Shown here: positions 1 through 8,495 of the stretch, piece after piece
Layout: each line of letters opens with the position of its first letter
Position numbering within the stretch: position 1 is the first letter of the stretch
From: Bacteroidales bacterium UBA4772
GTDB taxonomy: Bacteria > Bacteroidota > Bacteroidia > Bacteroidales > VadinHA17
Assembly: GCA_002403305.1 (NCBI GenBank)
Contig: DHHM01000015.1
Span: 1-64,000 of the forward strand
DNA length: 64,000 nt
Direction: 5' to 3'
The notes under the pieces: model-generated
The model's database searches: none
The model's input: only the letters and a program-made list of their open reading frames with translations
What the model was told of the DNA's origin: nothing
Translations under genes and position numbers: made by a program

Positions 1-410
1 GCACATTGCGACGCATACTGTCTGAAGTTGCCATTCGAAACAATCCGGCGCATCCGATCTGATTCTGATGTTCATGCGGCACATTGCGACGCATACTGTC
101 TGATGTTTTATATTCGGAACATTATGATACACCCGGCCTGATGCTGTATTCTCGGCACACTGCGATACACCCGGCCTGATGCTCTCCGTGCTGGCTGAAG
201 CGATGCATGCAGACCTTATGAATGCACACCGGGACTGACACCAGGCACCAAGGCTGATTCGATGCACTCGGGTACTTGTCTTATCGAGACTACCGGGAAG
301 CCTCCGGTGACATATGCGATACACCTGGTCTGTTGTTGTTCAGGCGGGTGATGCGAAGCATAAAGGCTTTTCATATTGAGCCAGGGCCTATGCGAAGCAC
401 CAGGGTTACT
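1..410. repeat. Degenerate ~38-bp tandem repeat block
   Basis: No gene is seen in the first 514 bases. A unit resembling ACATTGCGATACACC followed by GGCCTGATGCTGTATTC recurs at about 3, 40, 81, 119 and 157, a period of 37-41 bases, and then decays to about 410 (a recognisable TGCGATACACC again near 314). The first and third copies share CGACGCATACTGTCTGA; the fourth and fifth share GATACACCCGGCCTGATGCT, so alternate copies have diverged in pairs. The block begins at the window edge and may extend to the left. Short open frames here are translations of the repeat and have no family features. Confidence 0.6.
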
Positions 411-514
411 ATTGAACGCCCGTATCTTGCCAAGCGCAGATATTTTATTGCAGTGGAATGATCTCCTTCGGACCTGGCAGTAAGGAGGGCTGCTGTCAGC
501 CTCTCAACACGAAC

Positions 515-1087
515 TTATACCAGTCCTGCAAAACCCATAAATGCCAGTGCCAGTATGCCCGCAGTGACAAGCGCTATAGGCGCTCCCTTCATACCTGAAG
601 GTACATCTGCCAGCTCAAGCTGCTCACGTATCCCGGCCAGGATCACCAGCGCCAGACCGAAACCAATGGCTGTGGCAGCCCCGTAGACAATACCCTCAAC
701 AAGATTGTAATCCTTCTTGATCACCAGTATTGCTACACCTAGCACGGCGCAGTTGGTGGTTATCAGGGGAAGGAAGATGCCCAAAGCCTGGTAAAGAGGC
801 TGACTGATCTTCTTCAGAATGATCTCAACCATCTGTACCAGCGAGGCTATCACCAATATGTAGGCAATAGTCTGCATGAACCCGATACCGAGCGGTATCA
901 GAATATAGGTGTAAATCAGGTAAGTCACCATGGTGGCCAGCACCATCACAAAGGTGACGGCACCTGACATGCCAATGGCAGTGCTCACCTTGTTCGACAC
1001 CCCGAGGAACGGACAGACACCCAGAAACTGAGCCAGAACTATGTTGTTGACCAGTATCGCGGATATTATAAGCAGTATGAAATCCAT
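515..1087 (-). CDS. rnfA: Electron transport complex subunit RnfA
   Basis: Integral membrane subunit of the Rnf complex, which couples electron transfer between reduced ferredoxin and NAD+ to Na+ or H+ translocation. The 190-aa product has about six hydrophobic helices and the conserved half-helix cysteines Cys25 (in FLGVCPFLG) and Cys113 (in TTNCAVLG), which in solved Rnf structures bind an intramembrane 2Fe-2S cluster together with the paired cysteines of RnfE. It is the last gene of the operon rseC-rnfB-rnfC-rnfD-rnfG-rnfE-rnfA, 11 bases after rnfE. Length is normal for the family. Confidence 0.96.
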   Translation of the reverse strand: MDFILLIISAILVNNIVLAQFLGVCPFLGVSNKVSTAIGMSGAVTFVMVLATMVTYLIYTYILIPLGIGFMQTIAYILVIASLVQMVEIILKKISQPLYQALGIFLPLITTNCAVLGVAILVIKKDYNLVEGIVYGAATAIGFGLALVILAGIREQLELADVPSGMKGAPIALVTAGILALAFMGFAGLV

Positions 1088-1098
1088 GGCTCTCTTCC

Positions 1099-1680
1099 TT
1101 ATGCTTTGTTGATCTTTTTGACAATAGCAATCATGTATCCCAGGGCGATGAACGCCCCCGGTGCTAGTATGAACACCAGTATGCCGTCACCGGAGATGAA
1201 TTTAAATCCTCCTATGGCGCCGCTGCCCAGGATCTCTCTGATAGCACCCAGTACCCCCAGCGCCGCGGTGAAACCCAATCCCATCCCGGCACCGTCAACA
1301 ACGGAAGACCATACAGTATTCTTGCTGGCAAAGGCCTCTGCACGTCCAAGCACAATACAGTTGACCACAATCAGGGGAATGAATATCCCCAGTGATTCAT
1401 AAAGCGACGGAACATAGGCGTTCATCACCAGGTCAACAATCGTGACAAAGGTCGCAATAACTACAATGAAGGCCGGAATACGCACCTTGTCAGGTATCAG
1501 GTTCTTCATCAGCGAGACCACCGTGTTTGAACCCAGAAGCACGAAAGTGGTTGCCAGTCCCATACCAAGGCCGTTGATCATCGACGAGGTGGTGGCAAGG
1601 GCAGGGCAAGCCCCGAGAACCATCACCAGGATGGGGTTCTCCTTTATAAAACCCTTTGAAAAATTCTGTACCTGGTTCAT
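1099..1680 (-). CDS. rnfE: Electron transport complex subunit RnfE
   Basis: Membrane subunit of Rnf, a paralogue of RnfA inserted in the opposite topology. Multiple transmembrane helices are evident over 193 aa, with Cys25 (VLGACPALA) and Cys108 (VVNCIVLG) as the cluster ligands expected to pair with RnfA. The start at 1680 overlaps the rnfG stop by 4 bases (coupled translation) and has a strong Shine-Dalgarno-like AAAGGAGG a few bases upstream. RnfE and NqrD are homologous; the neighbouring Rnf-specific RnfB and RnfC decide for Rnf here. Confidence 0.95.
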   Translation of the reverse strand: MNQVQNFSKGFIKENPILVMVLGACPALATTSSMINGLGMGLATTFVLLGSNTVVSLMKNLIPDKVRIPAFIVVIATFVTIVDLVMNAYVPSLYESLGIFIPLIVVNCIVLGRAEAFASKNTVWSSVVDGAGMGLGFTAALGVLGAIREILGSGAIGGFKFISGDGILVFILAPGAFIALGYMIAIVKKINKA

Positions 1681-2270
1681 TTCATACCTCCTTTCTCAAA
1701 TGTGTTGTACGCCCTCTGTACACCTTCACAGAAAGCCCTGGAACTGATCGTTGCAGCAGTGATGGCATCAACAGGCCCGCCATCCTTCCTGACCTTAAGG
1801 GGAAAATCTGCAGGATGCTTTCCCTTGAACTGATCCTTGAATTCGGGCTTCTCCGGTGTGCCTTCAGGCACCATCTTGGTGCCCAAACCCGGCGTCTCCT
1901 TATGCTCAAGAACAGAGATGTTATATATCGTGCCGTCAGGCAAAAAGCCTACCATGAAGCTTATATATCCGCTGAAACCGTTGTTGGTGTATGACCTGAC
2001 AGCATAGCCAACGACCTCTTCACCGCTCCTGGCAGGATAGACCTCCAGTGAGTCTCCTTCACCCGTGGGCAGCATGAACATATCATCATTGGGGTTGTTG
2101 GTGAACTCAGGCACCACCTGCTTGATCGCATCCAGCTTCTTGTTGAGTGCAGTGAGCTCTATCGGCCCCTTGGTCATCTCATAAACGAAACCGAGAGCTG
2201 CAGACGCCCCCACAGAGATCAGCGTCAGCGAAAGCACCATATTCTTCAGTGATGATTGTATCTTAGCCAT
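1677..2270 (-). CDS. rnfG: Electron transport complex subunit RnfG (covalent FMN protein)
   Basis: One N-terminal membrane anchor (about residues 8-30) followed by an FMN_bind domain on the outer face of the membrane; the flavin is attached through a phosphoester to threonine. The attachment region reads DAITAATISS with the candidate threonine at 174. The usual motif is S/T-G-A-T/S, so alanine replaces the glycine at the second position. The upstream stretch PGLGTKM also fits the domain. It overlaps rnfD by 8 bases and rnfE by 4, so rnfD-rnfG-rnfE are translationally coupled. Confidence 0.94.
   Translation of the reverse strand: MAKIQSSLKNMVLSLTLISVGASAALGFVYEMTKGPIELTALNKKLDAIKQVVPEFTNNPNDDMFMLPTGEGDSLEVYPARSGEEVVGYAVRSYTNNGFSGYISFMVGFLPDGTIYNISVLEHKETPGLGTKMVPEGTPEKPEFKDQFKGKHPADFPLKVRKDGGPVDAITAATISSRAFCEGVQRAYNTFEKGGMK
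1687..1694 (-). promoter_or_regulatory. Strong Shine-Dalgarno before rnfE
   Basis: Minus-strand AAAGGAGG lies 6 bases before the rnfE ATG, inside the start of rnfG's downstream overlap region. It supports the start at 1680. Confidence 0.6.
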
Positions 2271-3264
2271 GCTTCACCTCCTTTCCAAACCTTTTCGGCT
2301 TAATATACATGTTCAGCAACGGCACGAAGGCGTTCATTATCAGTATCGCAAAGGAAACACCCTCGGGATAGGCCCCCCAGGTCCTTATCAGAACAGTGAT
2401 AACTCCTATGCCGATGCCGTAGATTATCATACCCTTATGCGTCATGGGCGATGTGACATAGTCCGTAGCCATGAATATCGCACCAAGCATTATGCCTCCC
2501 GTCAGAAGATGGAAGCCCGGATCGGCATATTTTGTGGGATCTGCCAGCCACAGGATCCCGGTGAATAGCGCTACGGACACCAGTATTGAAACCGGAATGT
2601 GCCAGCTGATGATCTTCTTCCACAGCATATAAATACCACCCAGAATCAGCGCTGCAGCGGCTATCTCACCCATCGAACCACCCATGTATCCGTAAAACAA
2701 CTGCATGTGCGTGGGTACCTTCTCCATCAACGATGCCACAGTTTCACCCGCCTTCACACCCTCGGACAGAATGCCAAGCGGTGTGGCTCCGGTGACCGCA
2801 TCCAGATACCCTGTCCTGAAGCCCGATGGCACCGGCCAGCTGGTCATCTGCACAGGAAAGGAGATAAGCAGGAAGACCCTTCCTACCAAAGCCGGGTTGA
2901 ACGGGTTGCTGCCCAGCCCGCCGAAGGTCATCTTGGCCACCCCGATAGATATGATCGCTCCAATAATGATGATCCATATCGGAAGGTTGGAAGGTACATT
3001 GAACGCCAGCAACAGCCCGGTAACAACCGCTGAGCCGTCTTTCACCGAAGGTCTGGTCTTCAGGATGAACTTCTGCACCAGGTATTCAACCGCGACACAC
3101 GAGACGACCGAGGTGAGCGTGACGATGATTGCTCCCATCCCGAAATAATAAACGGAGGCCGCCAGCGCCGGGATAAGCGCTATCACCACGCCGTACATCA
3201 GCCTGCGGGTTGTCTCAGGAGTGCTGATATGCGGTGAAGGAGAGACATTAAGTATGTTGTTCAT
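2263..3264 (-). CDS. rnfD: Electron transport complex subunit RnfD (covalent FMN protein)
   Basis: Membrane subunit of Rnf, homologous to NqrB. The 333-aa sequence has eight to ten hydrophobic helices and the flavin-attachment motif TGATPL (residues 158-163), in which Thr161 is the expected covalent FMN site. The stretch GGLGSNPFNPALVGRVFLL, about residues 115-133, is typical of RnfD/NqrB. The gene lies 12 bases after rnfC and overlaps rnfG by 8 bases. Confidence 0.96.
   Translation of the reverse strand: MNNILNVSPSPHISTPETTRRLMYGVVIALIPALAASVYYFGMGAIIVTLTSVVSCVAVEYLVQKFILKTRPSVKDGSAVVTGLLLAFNVPSNLPIWIIIIGAIISIGVAKMTFGGLGSNPFNPALVGRVFLLISFPVQMTSWPVPSGFRTGYLDAVTGATPLGILSEGVKAGETVASLMEKVPTHMQLFYGYMGGSMGEIAAAALILGGIYMLWKKIISWHIPVSILVSVALFTGILWLADPTKYADPGFHLLTGGIMLGAIFMATDYVTSPMTHKGMIIYGIGIGVITVLIRTWGAYPEGVSFAILIMNAFVPLLNMYIKPKRFGKEVKHG
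2275..2284 (-). promoter_or_regulatory. Strong Shine-Dalgarno before rnfG, within the rnfD reading frame
   Basis: Minus-strand AAAGGAGGTG lies 4 bases before the rnfG ATG and within the last codons of rnfD, supporting coupled translation at the 8-base overlap. Confidence 0.6.
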
Positions 3265-3276
3265 ATCGCTTGTATG

Positions 3277-4611
3277 CTATTTCGTAATTTTTTCACGTGC
3301 CATCCGAATGACCGTCGACTTGCCCAACCTGATGTAGTCAAGCAAAGGCCTTTTGGCCGGACAGGTGTAGGTACAGGCTCCGCACTCCATACAGTCGGTA
3401 ATCTTTTCCTTCTCTGCCTGATCCCACATGCCCTTTTCCGACAGGACTGATATCAGCCACGGCTCCAGGCCCATTGCACACGCCGAGGAACACTTGCCGC
3501 ACCTGATGCATGGCAGCACCTCTGCACGGCGCGCGGCAACAGCAGGGAAGAGGAGTATCCCTGAAGTGCCCTTGGTCACGGGCACCTCGGTAATAGCCAG
3601 CGCCTTGCCCATCATGGGCCCGCCGTTGACTACCTTGCCTGTGTCATCTGGCATGCCGCCCGCAGCTTCAATAAGAGCTGTCACCGGCGTGCCGATACGC
3701 ACCAGGAAGTTGCCGGGATTAGTAACCGACTTTCCTGCCACGGTGACCACCCTCTCAACAAGTGGCTTGTTCTTCTGAACAGCCTCATATACAGCAAAGG
3801 CAGTACCCACATTCTGCACTACAACACCCACATCTATCGGTAGACCGCCAGAGGGGACCTCTCTCCCGGTACATGCCTTGATAAGCTGCTTCTCACCTCC
3901 CTGCGGATACTTCACCTTGAGAGGCTGCACTGTTATGCCCCTGAACTCCCTTGCCAGCTCAGTCAGATGACTTATCGCATCAGGCTTGTTTGCCTCGATG
4001 CCCACTACAGCTCTCTCTACTCCCAGGGCCTTCATGATGATTGTTGCCCCGGTAAGCACTTCGGCTCCCCTCTCCAGCATGAGCCGATGGTCGGAGGTTA
4101 GAAAGGGTTCACACTCCACACCGTTGATAATGACCTGGTCACAACTCTTGCCTGCAGGGACGGTCAGCTTGATATGGGTAGGAAAGGTGGCTCCTCCCAT
4201 GCCCACAAGCCCGCACTGCCTGCATCGCTCAATGATCTCCTCACGGGTAAGGGTGATCTCCTTCTCCAGCGCGGTGCTGCGGTCAACTGTCGTAACCCAT
4301 TCGTCTCCCTCAACATCAATGATCACCGCGGTCTGCTTGTACCCTGTGGTGTCAACCACGGTGTCAATCTTACTGACCTTACCAGATACGGGCGAGTGGA
4401 TGTTCGTCGAGACAAATCCTTTTGCCTCCGCGATGACCTGCCCGGCCAACACCGCTGCTCCCTTCTCCACCACTGGTGTTGCCGGTGCTCCGATATGCTG
4501 CGAGACAGGCACCGTTACCTGTTTGGGAACGGGAAGGATAACTGTCGGCTTGTCAGCTGTCAGTTTGTTCTCTGGCGGGTGGATGCCGCCTTTCGGGAAT
4601 GTCTTGAACAC
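3277..4611 (-). CDS. rnfC: Electron transport complex subunit RnfC (NADH-binding, Fe-S)
   Basis: Soluble, membrane-associated Rnf subunit that carries the NAD(H) site and FMN. The 444-aa protein starts with the family-typical FPKGGIHPPENK, then a biotinyl/lipoyl-like fold region (about 40-110), the NuoF-like Rossmann part with GMGGATFPTHIK (about 137-148), a SLBB region, and two C-terminal 4Fe-4S motifs, CIRCGKCSSAC and CMECGACTYTCP (about residues 370-420). The gene is 31 bases downstream of rnfB. This is the short RnfC form without the long C-terminal repeats of gamma-proteobacteria. Confidence 0.96.
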   Translation of the reverse strand: MFKTFPKGGIHPPENKLTADKPTVILPVPKQVTVPVSQHIGAPATPVVEKGAAVLAGQVIAEAKGFVSTNIHSPVSGKVSKIDTVVDTTGYKQTAVIIDVEGDEWVTTVDRSTALEKEITLTREEIIERCRQCGLVGMGGATFPTHIKLTVPAGKSCDQVIINGVECEPFLTSDHRLMLERGAEVLTGATIIMKALGVERAVVGIEANKPDAISHLTELAREFRGITVQPLKVKYPQGGEKQLIKACTGREVPSGGLPIDVGVVVQNVGTAFAVYEAVQKNKPLVERVVTVAGKSVTNPGNFLVRIGTPVTALIEAAGGMPDDTGKVVNGGPMMGKALAITEVPVTKGTSGILLFPAVAARRAEVLPCIRCGKCSSACAMGLEPWLISVLSEKGMWDQAEKEKITDCMECGACTYTCPAKRPLLDYIRLGKSTVIRMAREKITK

Positions 4612-4642
4612 TTTTCCGGTTGTTTATAAGATTATCAGATTG

Positions 4643-5506
4643 TCAGTTCGTTTCTGCCTTCGCCGGCTCTGCCGGCTTCTGCTCCTTCACGGGAAAGCCG
4701 ATCTCAAGTATTGCTAATGTAGGACACTCAGGCACACACTTGCGGCAGAGCTTGCATTTGTATGAATCGATGAAGGCCAGATTGTTCTCCATGGTGATGG
4801 CGTCATAGGGACATACCTTGACACACTTGCCGCACCCGATGCACGCCACCTTGCATGCCTTGCGGGCAGGACCGCCCTTGTCCTTGTTGACGCATGAGAC
4901 ATATATCTTGCGGTCTTTCCTGTTGCGCTTGCGCAGCTCGATGATGCTGCGCGGACATGCCTTCACACAAGCACCACAGGCAACACACTTGTCATCAAGG
5001 ATCACGGGAAGCTCCGTCACCGGATCCATGTACATGGCGTCGAACTTGCACGCTAAAACACAGTCGCCGCAGCCAAGACAACCATAATGGCATCCCGTGG
5101 TGCCTCCATAAAGCGAGTGGGCTATCCGGCAACTCATTGCCCCGTCATAATAAGATGTGCGTGCGGCGTTGTCGGGAGTGCCGTTGCAACGCACAACAGC
5201 TACCTCAGGCTCAATAGCCACGGCCTGACGGTCAAGAATCAGGGCAACCTTTCCCATAGTATCAGCGCCTCCAACAGGACAGTTCAGCCCCTCAAAGGAG
5301 GTCGACTTAACCAGAGCCTCGGCAAAGGCGCGACAGCCGGTATAGCCGCATCCGCCGCAGTTGGCGCCGGGCAGAGCCTCATTGACCAGATCGATGCGGG
5401 GGTCTTCAACAACCTTGAACTTCTGCGCCACAAAATAGAGTATCACCGCTGCCAGCAGACCAAGGACACTCAGCATTGCGATCGTCAGTAAAACAGTGGA
5501 ACTCAT
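4643..5506 (-). CDS. rnfB: Electron transport complex subunit RnfB (polyferredoxin)
   Basis: Entry point for electrons from ferredoxin. An N-terminal membrane helix (about 5-27) is followed by the Fe-S domain motif NCGGCGYTGC and four ferredoxin-type CxxCxxCxxxC motifs: CLGCGDCVLAC, CVACGACVKACP, CIGCGKCVKVCP and CKLCRKCVPECP. With 287 aa it belongs to the longer RnfB form with extra clusters seen in anaerobes. It is 3 bases downstream of the rseC-like gene and has a Shine-Dalgarno-like AGGAG before its start. Confidence 0.96.
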   Translation of the reverse strand: MSSTVLLTIAMLSVLGLLAAVILYFVAQKFKVVEDPRIDLVNEALPGANCGGCGYTGCRAFAEALVKSTSFEGLNCPVGGADTMGKVALILDRQAVAIEPEVAVVRCNGTPDNAARTSYYDGAMSCRIAHSLYGGTTGCHYGCLGCGDCVLACKFDAMYMDPVTELPVILDDKCVACGACVKACPRSIIELRKRNRKDRKIYVSCVNKDKGGPARKACKVACIGCGKCVKVCPYDAITMENNLAFIDSYKCKLCRKCVPECPTLAILEIGFPVKEQKPAEPAKAETN

Positions 5507-5509
5507 CTG

Positions 5510-5929
5510 TCACTCCTTTATTTTGAATTCAAATCTTTCTTCTATTCTGCCTCTCAGCAACCAGATAACCGTATAGTATATCCCAAGTGCCGCAAATGAT
5601 AACAGCGCTGCAGCAACCTCCCCGGCACCCGCTGCCGACAGCAGGGCAAAAGCTGCTATCAGCACCATAAACGGAATAATATATCCTATGGCCAGCGCAC
5701 GGAAACCCTGCGACAACTGCATCACCACGGTGACACGGTCTCCCGGCTTGAGCGCGGCACCGCTCTTTACTGTAACGACCTTGGTGTCAGACTTGCCTGG
5801 CGAACAGACAGACCGCGCCTGACAGCCGGCACAGGCCTCGGCAACGATGATCTCTACGTCCGCCGTGCCGTCGCCCGGTGCCTTTAAAACTATACCCTCG
5901 TGTGTTACTGTCTCTCCCTGCGACATCAC
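5510..5929 (-). CDS. RseC/MucC family protein
   Basis: A 139-aa protein of the SoxR-reducing-system / RseC family. An N-terminal soluble part contains the cysteine set CAGCQARSVC (about residues 33-42), followed by a beta-rich segment and two transmembrane helices (about 75-120). Its family is repeatedly found as the first gene of rnf operons, and here it is 3 bases upstream of rnfB. A role in maturation or redox tuning of Rnf is the usual proposal, but the biochemical function is not settled. Confidence 0.88.
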   Translation of the reverse strand: MMSQGETVTHEGIVLKAPGDGTADVEIIVAEACAGCQARSVCSPGKSDTKVVTVKSGAALKPGDRVTVVMQLSQGFRALAIGYIIPFMVLIAAFALLSAAGAGEVAAALLSFAALGIYYTVIWLLRGRIEERFEFKIKE

Positions 5930-6011
5930 TAGAATCTTGAGATGGCAATTTTAAGGAATTGCCGTGAAATATTACATAACAATAGTCATTATTTTGGGAA
6001 ACCGGCAGGAT

Positions 6012-6050
6012 TTGCGAATTGCGATTTTCGATTCGCGAATTATAATTGGG
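6012..6050. repeat. Short AATTCGC/TTTTCGA heptamer cluster
   Basis: TTGCGAATTGCGATTTTCGA and the following bases are built from the same seven-base words (AATTCGC, TTTTCGA) that form the long arrays at 44.2-44.4 kb and 54.4-54.5 kb. The cluster is a small member of the same dispersed family and lies upstream of the rnf operon. Confidence 0.5.
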
Positions 6051-6090
6051 ACTGCCTGCTGCTTGTATCCCCCGAAGCCCTGGCGAAGAT

Positions 6091-6296
6091 GGCCGACTGC
6101 CAACTGCCGACTGCGGACTGCGGACTGTGGACTGAGGACTGTCGCCTGCCGACTGCGGACTGCGGACTGTGGACTGCGGACTGCCAACTGCCGACTGCGG
6201 ACTACCGACTGCGGACTACCGACTGCGGACCGCGGAATGCGGACTGTGGACTGCGGACTGCGGACTGTGGACTGAGGACTGTCGCCTGCCGACTGG
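6091..6296. repeat. Heptamer tandem array (GACTGCG/GACTGTG)
   Basis: About 29 consecutive seven-base words of the form GACTGNN (GACTGCG, GACTGTG, GACTGCC, GACTGAG, GACTACC) fill the space between the recG stop and the rnf operon. A 42-base block (GACTGCG GACTGCG GACTGTG and on to the GCCTGCC word) occurs near the left end and again near the right end, evidence of larger-scale duplication. The array is open on both strands in several frames, which creates meaningless long open frames. The same heptamer on the other strand forms the array at 50.65-50.72 kb. Confidence 0.85.
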
Positions 6297-6316
6297 CATC
6301 CGCCAATTCCCTGCCC

Positions 6317-8422
6317 TCAGCTTATATCACTCCACGAATACTCCTTCCCGAAGAGCCGGCGGAGGTTGACTTTCAACAGATGATTGCCGCTGCCGGCCAG
6401 CTCGGGGTCATCGGCCAGGATCTCCGCAGCACGCGACCGCGCCAGGTTGAGTATCTGACCGTCCCTGCCCAGGTCGGCAATCTTCAGATCAAATGCCATA
6501 CCGCTCTGCTGTGTCCCTTCCAGATCACCGGGACCGCGCATGCGGAGATCAGCCTCCGCAATCTCAAAGCCGTCATTGGTGGCTATCATGGTGTTTATCC
6601 GCTCTGTTGCCTCAGCAGAGAGCTTTTGCGAGGTCATCAGTATGCAGTACGACTGATCCGCGCCGCGGCCCACACGCCCACGCAACTGATGCAGCTGCGA
6701 CAGCCCGAACCGCTCGGCACTCTCAATAACCATTACACTGGCGTTGGGAATGTCAACACCCACCTCTATCACCGTCGTGGCTACCATTATCTGAGCCTGA
6801 CCGCGACGGAAAAGATCCATCGATATCTCCTTGTCGCGCGAGGTCATACGTCCGTGAACCACGCTTATACAGTACCGGGGAGGAGGGAAGGCCCGTGCCA
6901 TGCTCTCCAGACCATCCTCGAGATCCTTGTAGTCAAGCGTCTCCGACTCCCTGATCAGCGGATATACAACATATATCTGCCTGCCATCCTCTATCTGGCG
7001 GCGCATGAACCCGAACACCTTCTCACGCTCGGCATCCGTAAAGCTCATGGTCTTTACAGCCTTGCGCCCGGGAGGCATCTCATCAATCACCGAGACATCA
7101 AGGTCGCCGTACAGTGTCATGGCCAGGGTACGGGGAATGGGCGTCGCCGTCATCACCAGCACATGCGGCGGACATTCGCTCTTCTGCCATAGCTTCGCCC
7201 TCTGCGCCACCCCGAAACGGTGCTGCTCGTCTATGATCACCAGCCCCAGATTGCGGTACCTCACGTTCTCTTCAATCAGTGCATGAGTGCCTATCAGTAT
7301 GTCAATGCTCCCGTCCAGCAACCCCTTCTCTATCCTGGCCCTCTCACTCTTCCTGGTCGAGCCGGTGAGAAGGGCAGCCTCAGCATTTATACCCTCAAGA
7401 AACCTTCCTATTGAATTGAAATGCTGTATGGCCAGCACCTCCGTGGGGGCCATGAGACAGCTCTGATACCCGTTGTCAGCACCTATCAGCATGCTCATGA
7501 GCGCTACCATGGTCTTTCCGCTCCCTACGTCGCCCTGCAGCAGCCTGTTCATCTGATGTCCGCTGCCCAGATCGGCCCTGATCTCACGGATAACCCTCTT
7601 CTGCGCCTCCGTCAGGGCAAAGGGAAGCCTGGTGGCATAAAAGGTGTTGAGCCTCTCACCTACAACGGAAAAAAGAAAACCCCGGGTGTTCTTAGTGCGG
7701 CTGCCCTTGTACCTCAGCAGGTTAAGCTGTATGTAAAAGAGCTCCTCAAACTTCAGCCTGAAACGCGCATTCTCAATGTCACTGTTGGAGTCGGGAAAAT
7801 GAATGCGGAACAGTGCGTCGGCAAGACTCATCAGCTTCATAGGACCTGTGATGCTTAACGGCAAAGTCTCCGTCAGCCGGAGGGAAGGCTGCGAAAAGAC
7901 GGTGGCCAACAATTTTGATATAGCCTTCGAATTGAGGAAGTGATCCTTCATCTTTTCCGTCGTGCTGTACTGTGCCTCCAGCGCTGATGATACCCTTGCA
8001 GCTCTCTTCTCCACCTCCTCAATCTCGGGGTGAACAATGTTGAAGGCCCCGCTGAAGAGAGTGGGCCTGCCAAAGATAATGTACTCCCTGTCAGTCTTAT
8101 AGGTGTTCAAAACCCACTTGTGACCCTTAAACCATACCAGCCTGACCATCCCGGTGCTATCATAGAAGTCAGCCGTCAGCCGCTTTACCTTTCCTCCACC
8201 CTCGGCAGAGAAGCGCCGTATCTTACCCCTGAGCTGTACATGCTGCATGTCGGTATCAAGCTCGCTCACCGTGTAAAAACGGGTCTTGTCAACATACTTG
8301 TACGGAAAATAGTAAATGAGGTCCCTGAAAGTGCGGATACCTGCTTCCGATTCAAGCAGCTCAGCCCTCTTCGGACCAACCCCCGGAAGGAATTTTATCT
8401 CATTGTCAAGCAGTTCAGACAT
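6317..8422 (-). CDS. recG: ATP-dependent DNA helicase RecG
   Basis: Branch-migrating helicase that remodels stalled forks and Holliday junctions. The 701-aa protein has an N-terminal wedge/OB domain (about 1-250), helicase motif I GDVGSGKT (about 295), motif II DEQHRFG, motif III TATPIPRTL, and the C-terminal helicase motifs ending with the QLRGRVGRG motif VI. Length and motif order are normal. Its 3' end stops just short of the heptamer array. Start chosen at the Met of MSELLDNEIKFLPGVGPKRAELL, whose helix-hairpin-like VGPKRA stretch is typical of RecG N termini. Confidence 0.97.
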   Translation of the reverse strand: MSELLDNEIKFLPGVGPKRAELLESEAGIRTFRDLIYYFPYKYVDKTRFYTVSELDTDMQHVQLRGKIRRFSAEGGGKVKRLTADFYDSTGMVRLVWFKGHKWVLNTYKTDREYIIFGRPTLFSGAFNIVHPEIEEVEKRAARVSSALEAQYSTTEKMKDHFLNSKAISKLLATVFSQPSLRLTETLPLSITGPMKLMSLADALFRIHFPDSNSDIENARFRLKFEELFYIQLNLLRYKGSRTKNTRGFLFSVVGERLNTFYATRLPFALTEAQKRVIREIRADLGSGHQMNRLLQGDVGSGKTMVALMSMLIGADNGYQSCLMAPTEVLAIQHFNSIGRFLEGINAEAALLTGSTRKSERARIEKGLLDGSIDILIGTHALIEENVRYRNLGLVIIDEQHRFGVAQRAKLWQKSECPPHVLVMTATPIPRTLAMTLYGDLDVSVIDEMPPGRKAVKTMSFTDAEREKVFGFMRRQIEDGRQIYVVYPLIRESETLDYKDLEDGLESMARAFPPPRYCISVVHGRMTSRDKEISMDLFRRGQAQIMVATTVIEVGVDIPNASVMVIESAERFGLSQLHQLRGRVGRGADQSYCILMTSQKLSAEATERINTMIATNDGFEIAEADLRMRGPGDLEGTQQSGMAFDLKIADLGRDGQILNLARSRAAEILADDPELAGSGNHLLKVNLRRLFGKEYSWSDIS

Positions 8423-8495
8423 CAGGCCAGGAGAAAATGATACTCACCGAAAATAGTTAAATTTGGGCTGCAATCAAATTTTACTGTCTGACGAA

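Noticed and set aside
276..461. A 61-codon open frame in the first 500 bases
   Set aside because: It translates the degenerate 38-bp repeat and has no recognisable composition or start signal.
485..503. Hairpin GGCTG/CAGCC downstream of rnfA as a terminator
   Set aside because: Stem of only five pairs with a bulge beyond it and no T tract on the minus-strand exit side.
3986..4717. A 243-codon frame opposite rnfC
   Set aside because: Antisense to conserved ferredoxin-motif coding sequence; sequence rich in Ser/Thr/Pro as expected for a shadow frame.
5942..7192. A 416-codon open frame on the plus strand
   Set aside because: It begins in the heptamer array, where all frames stay open, and then runs antisense to the conserved recG C-terminal half; no protein family features.
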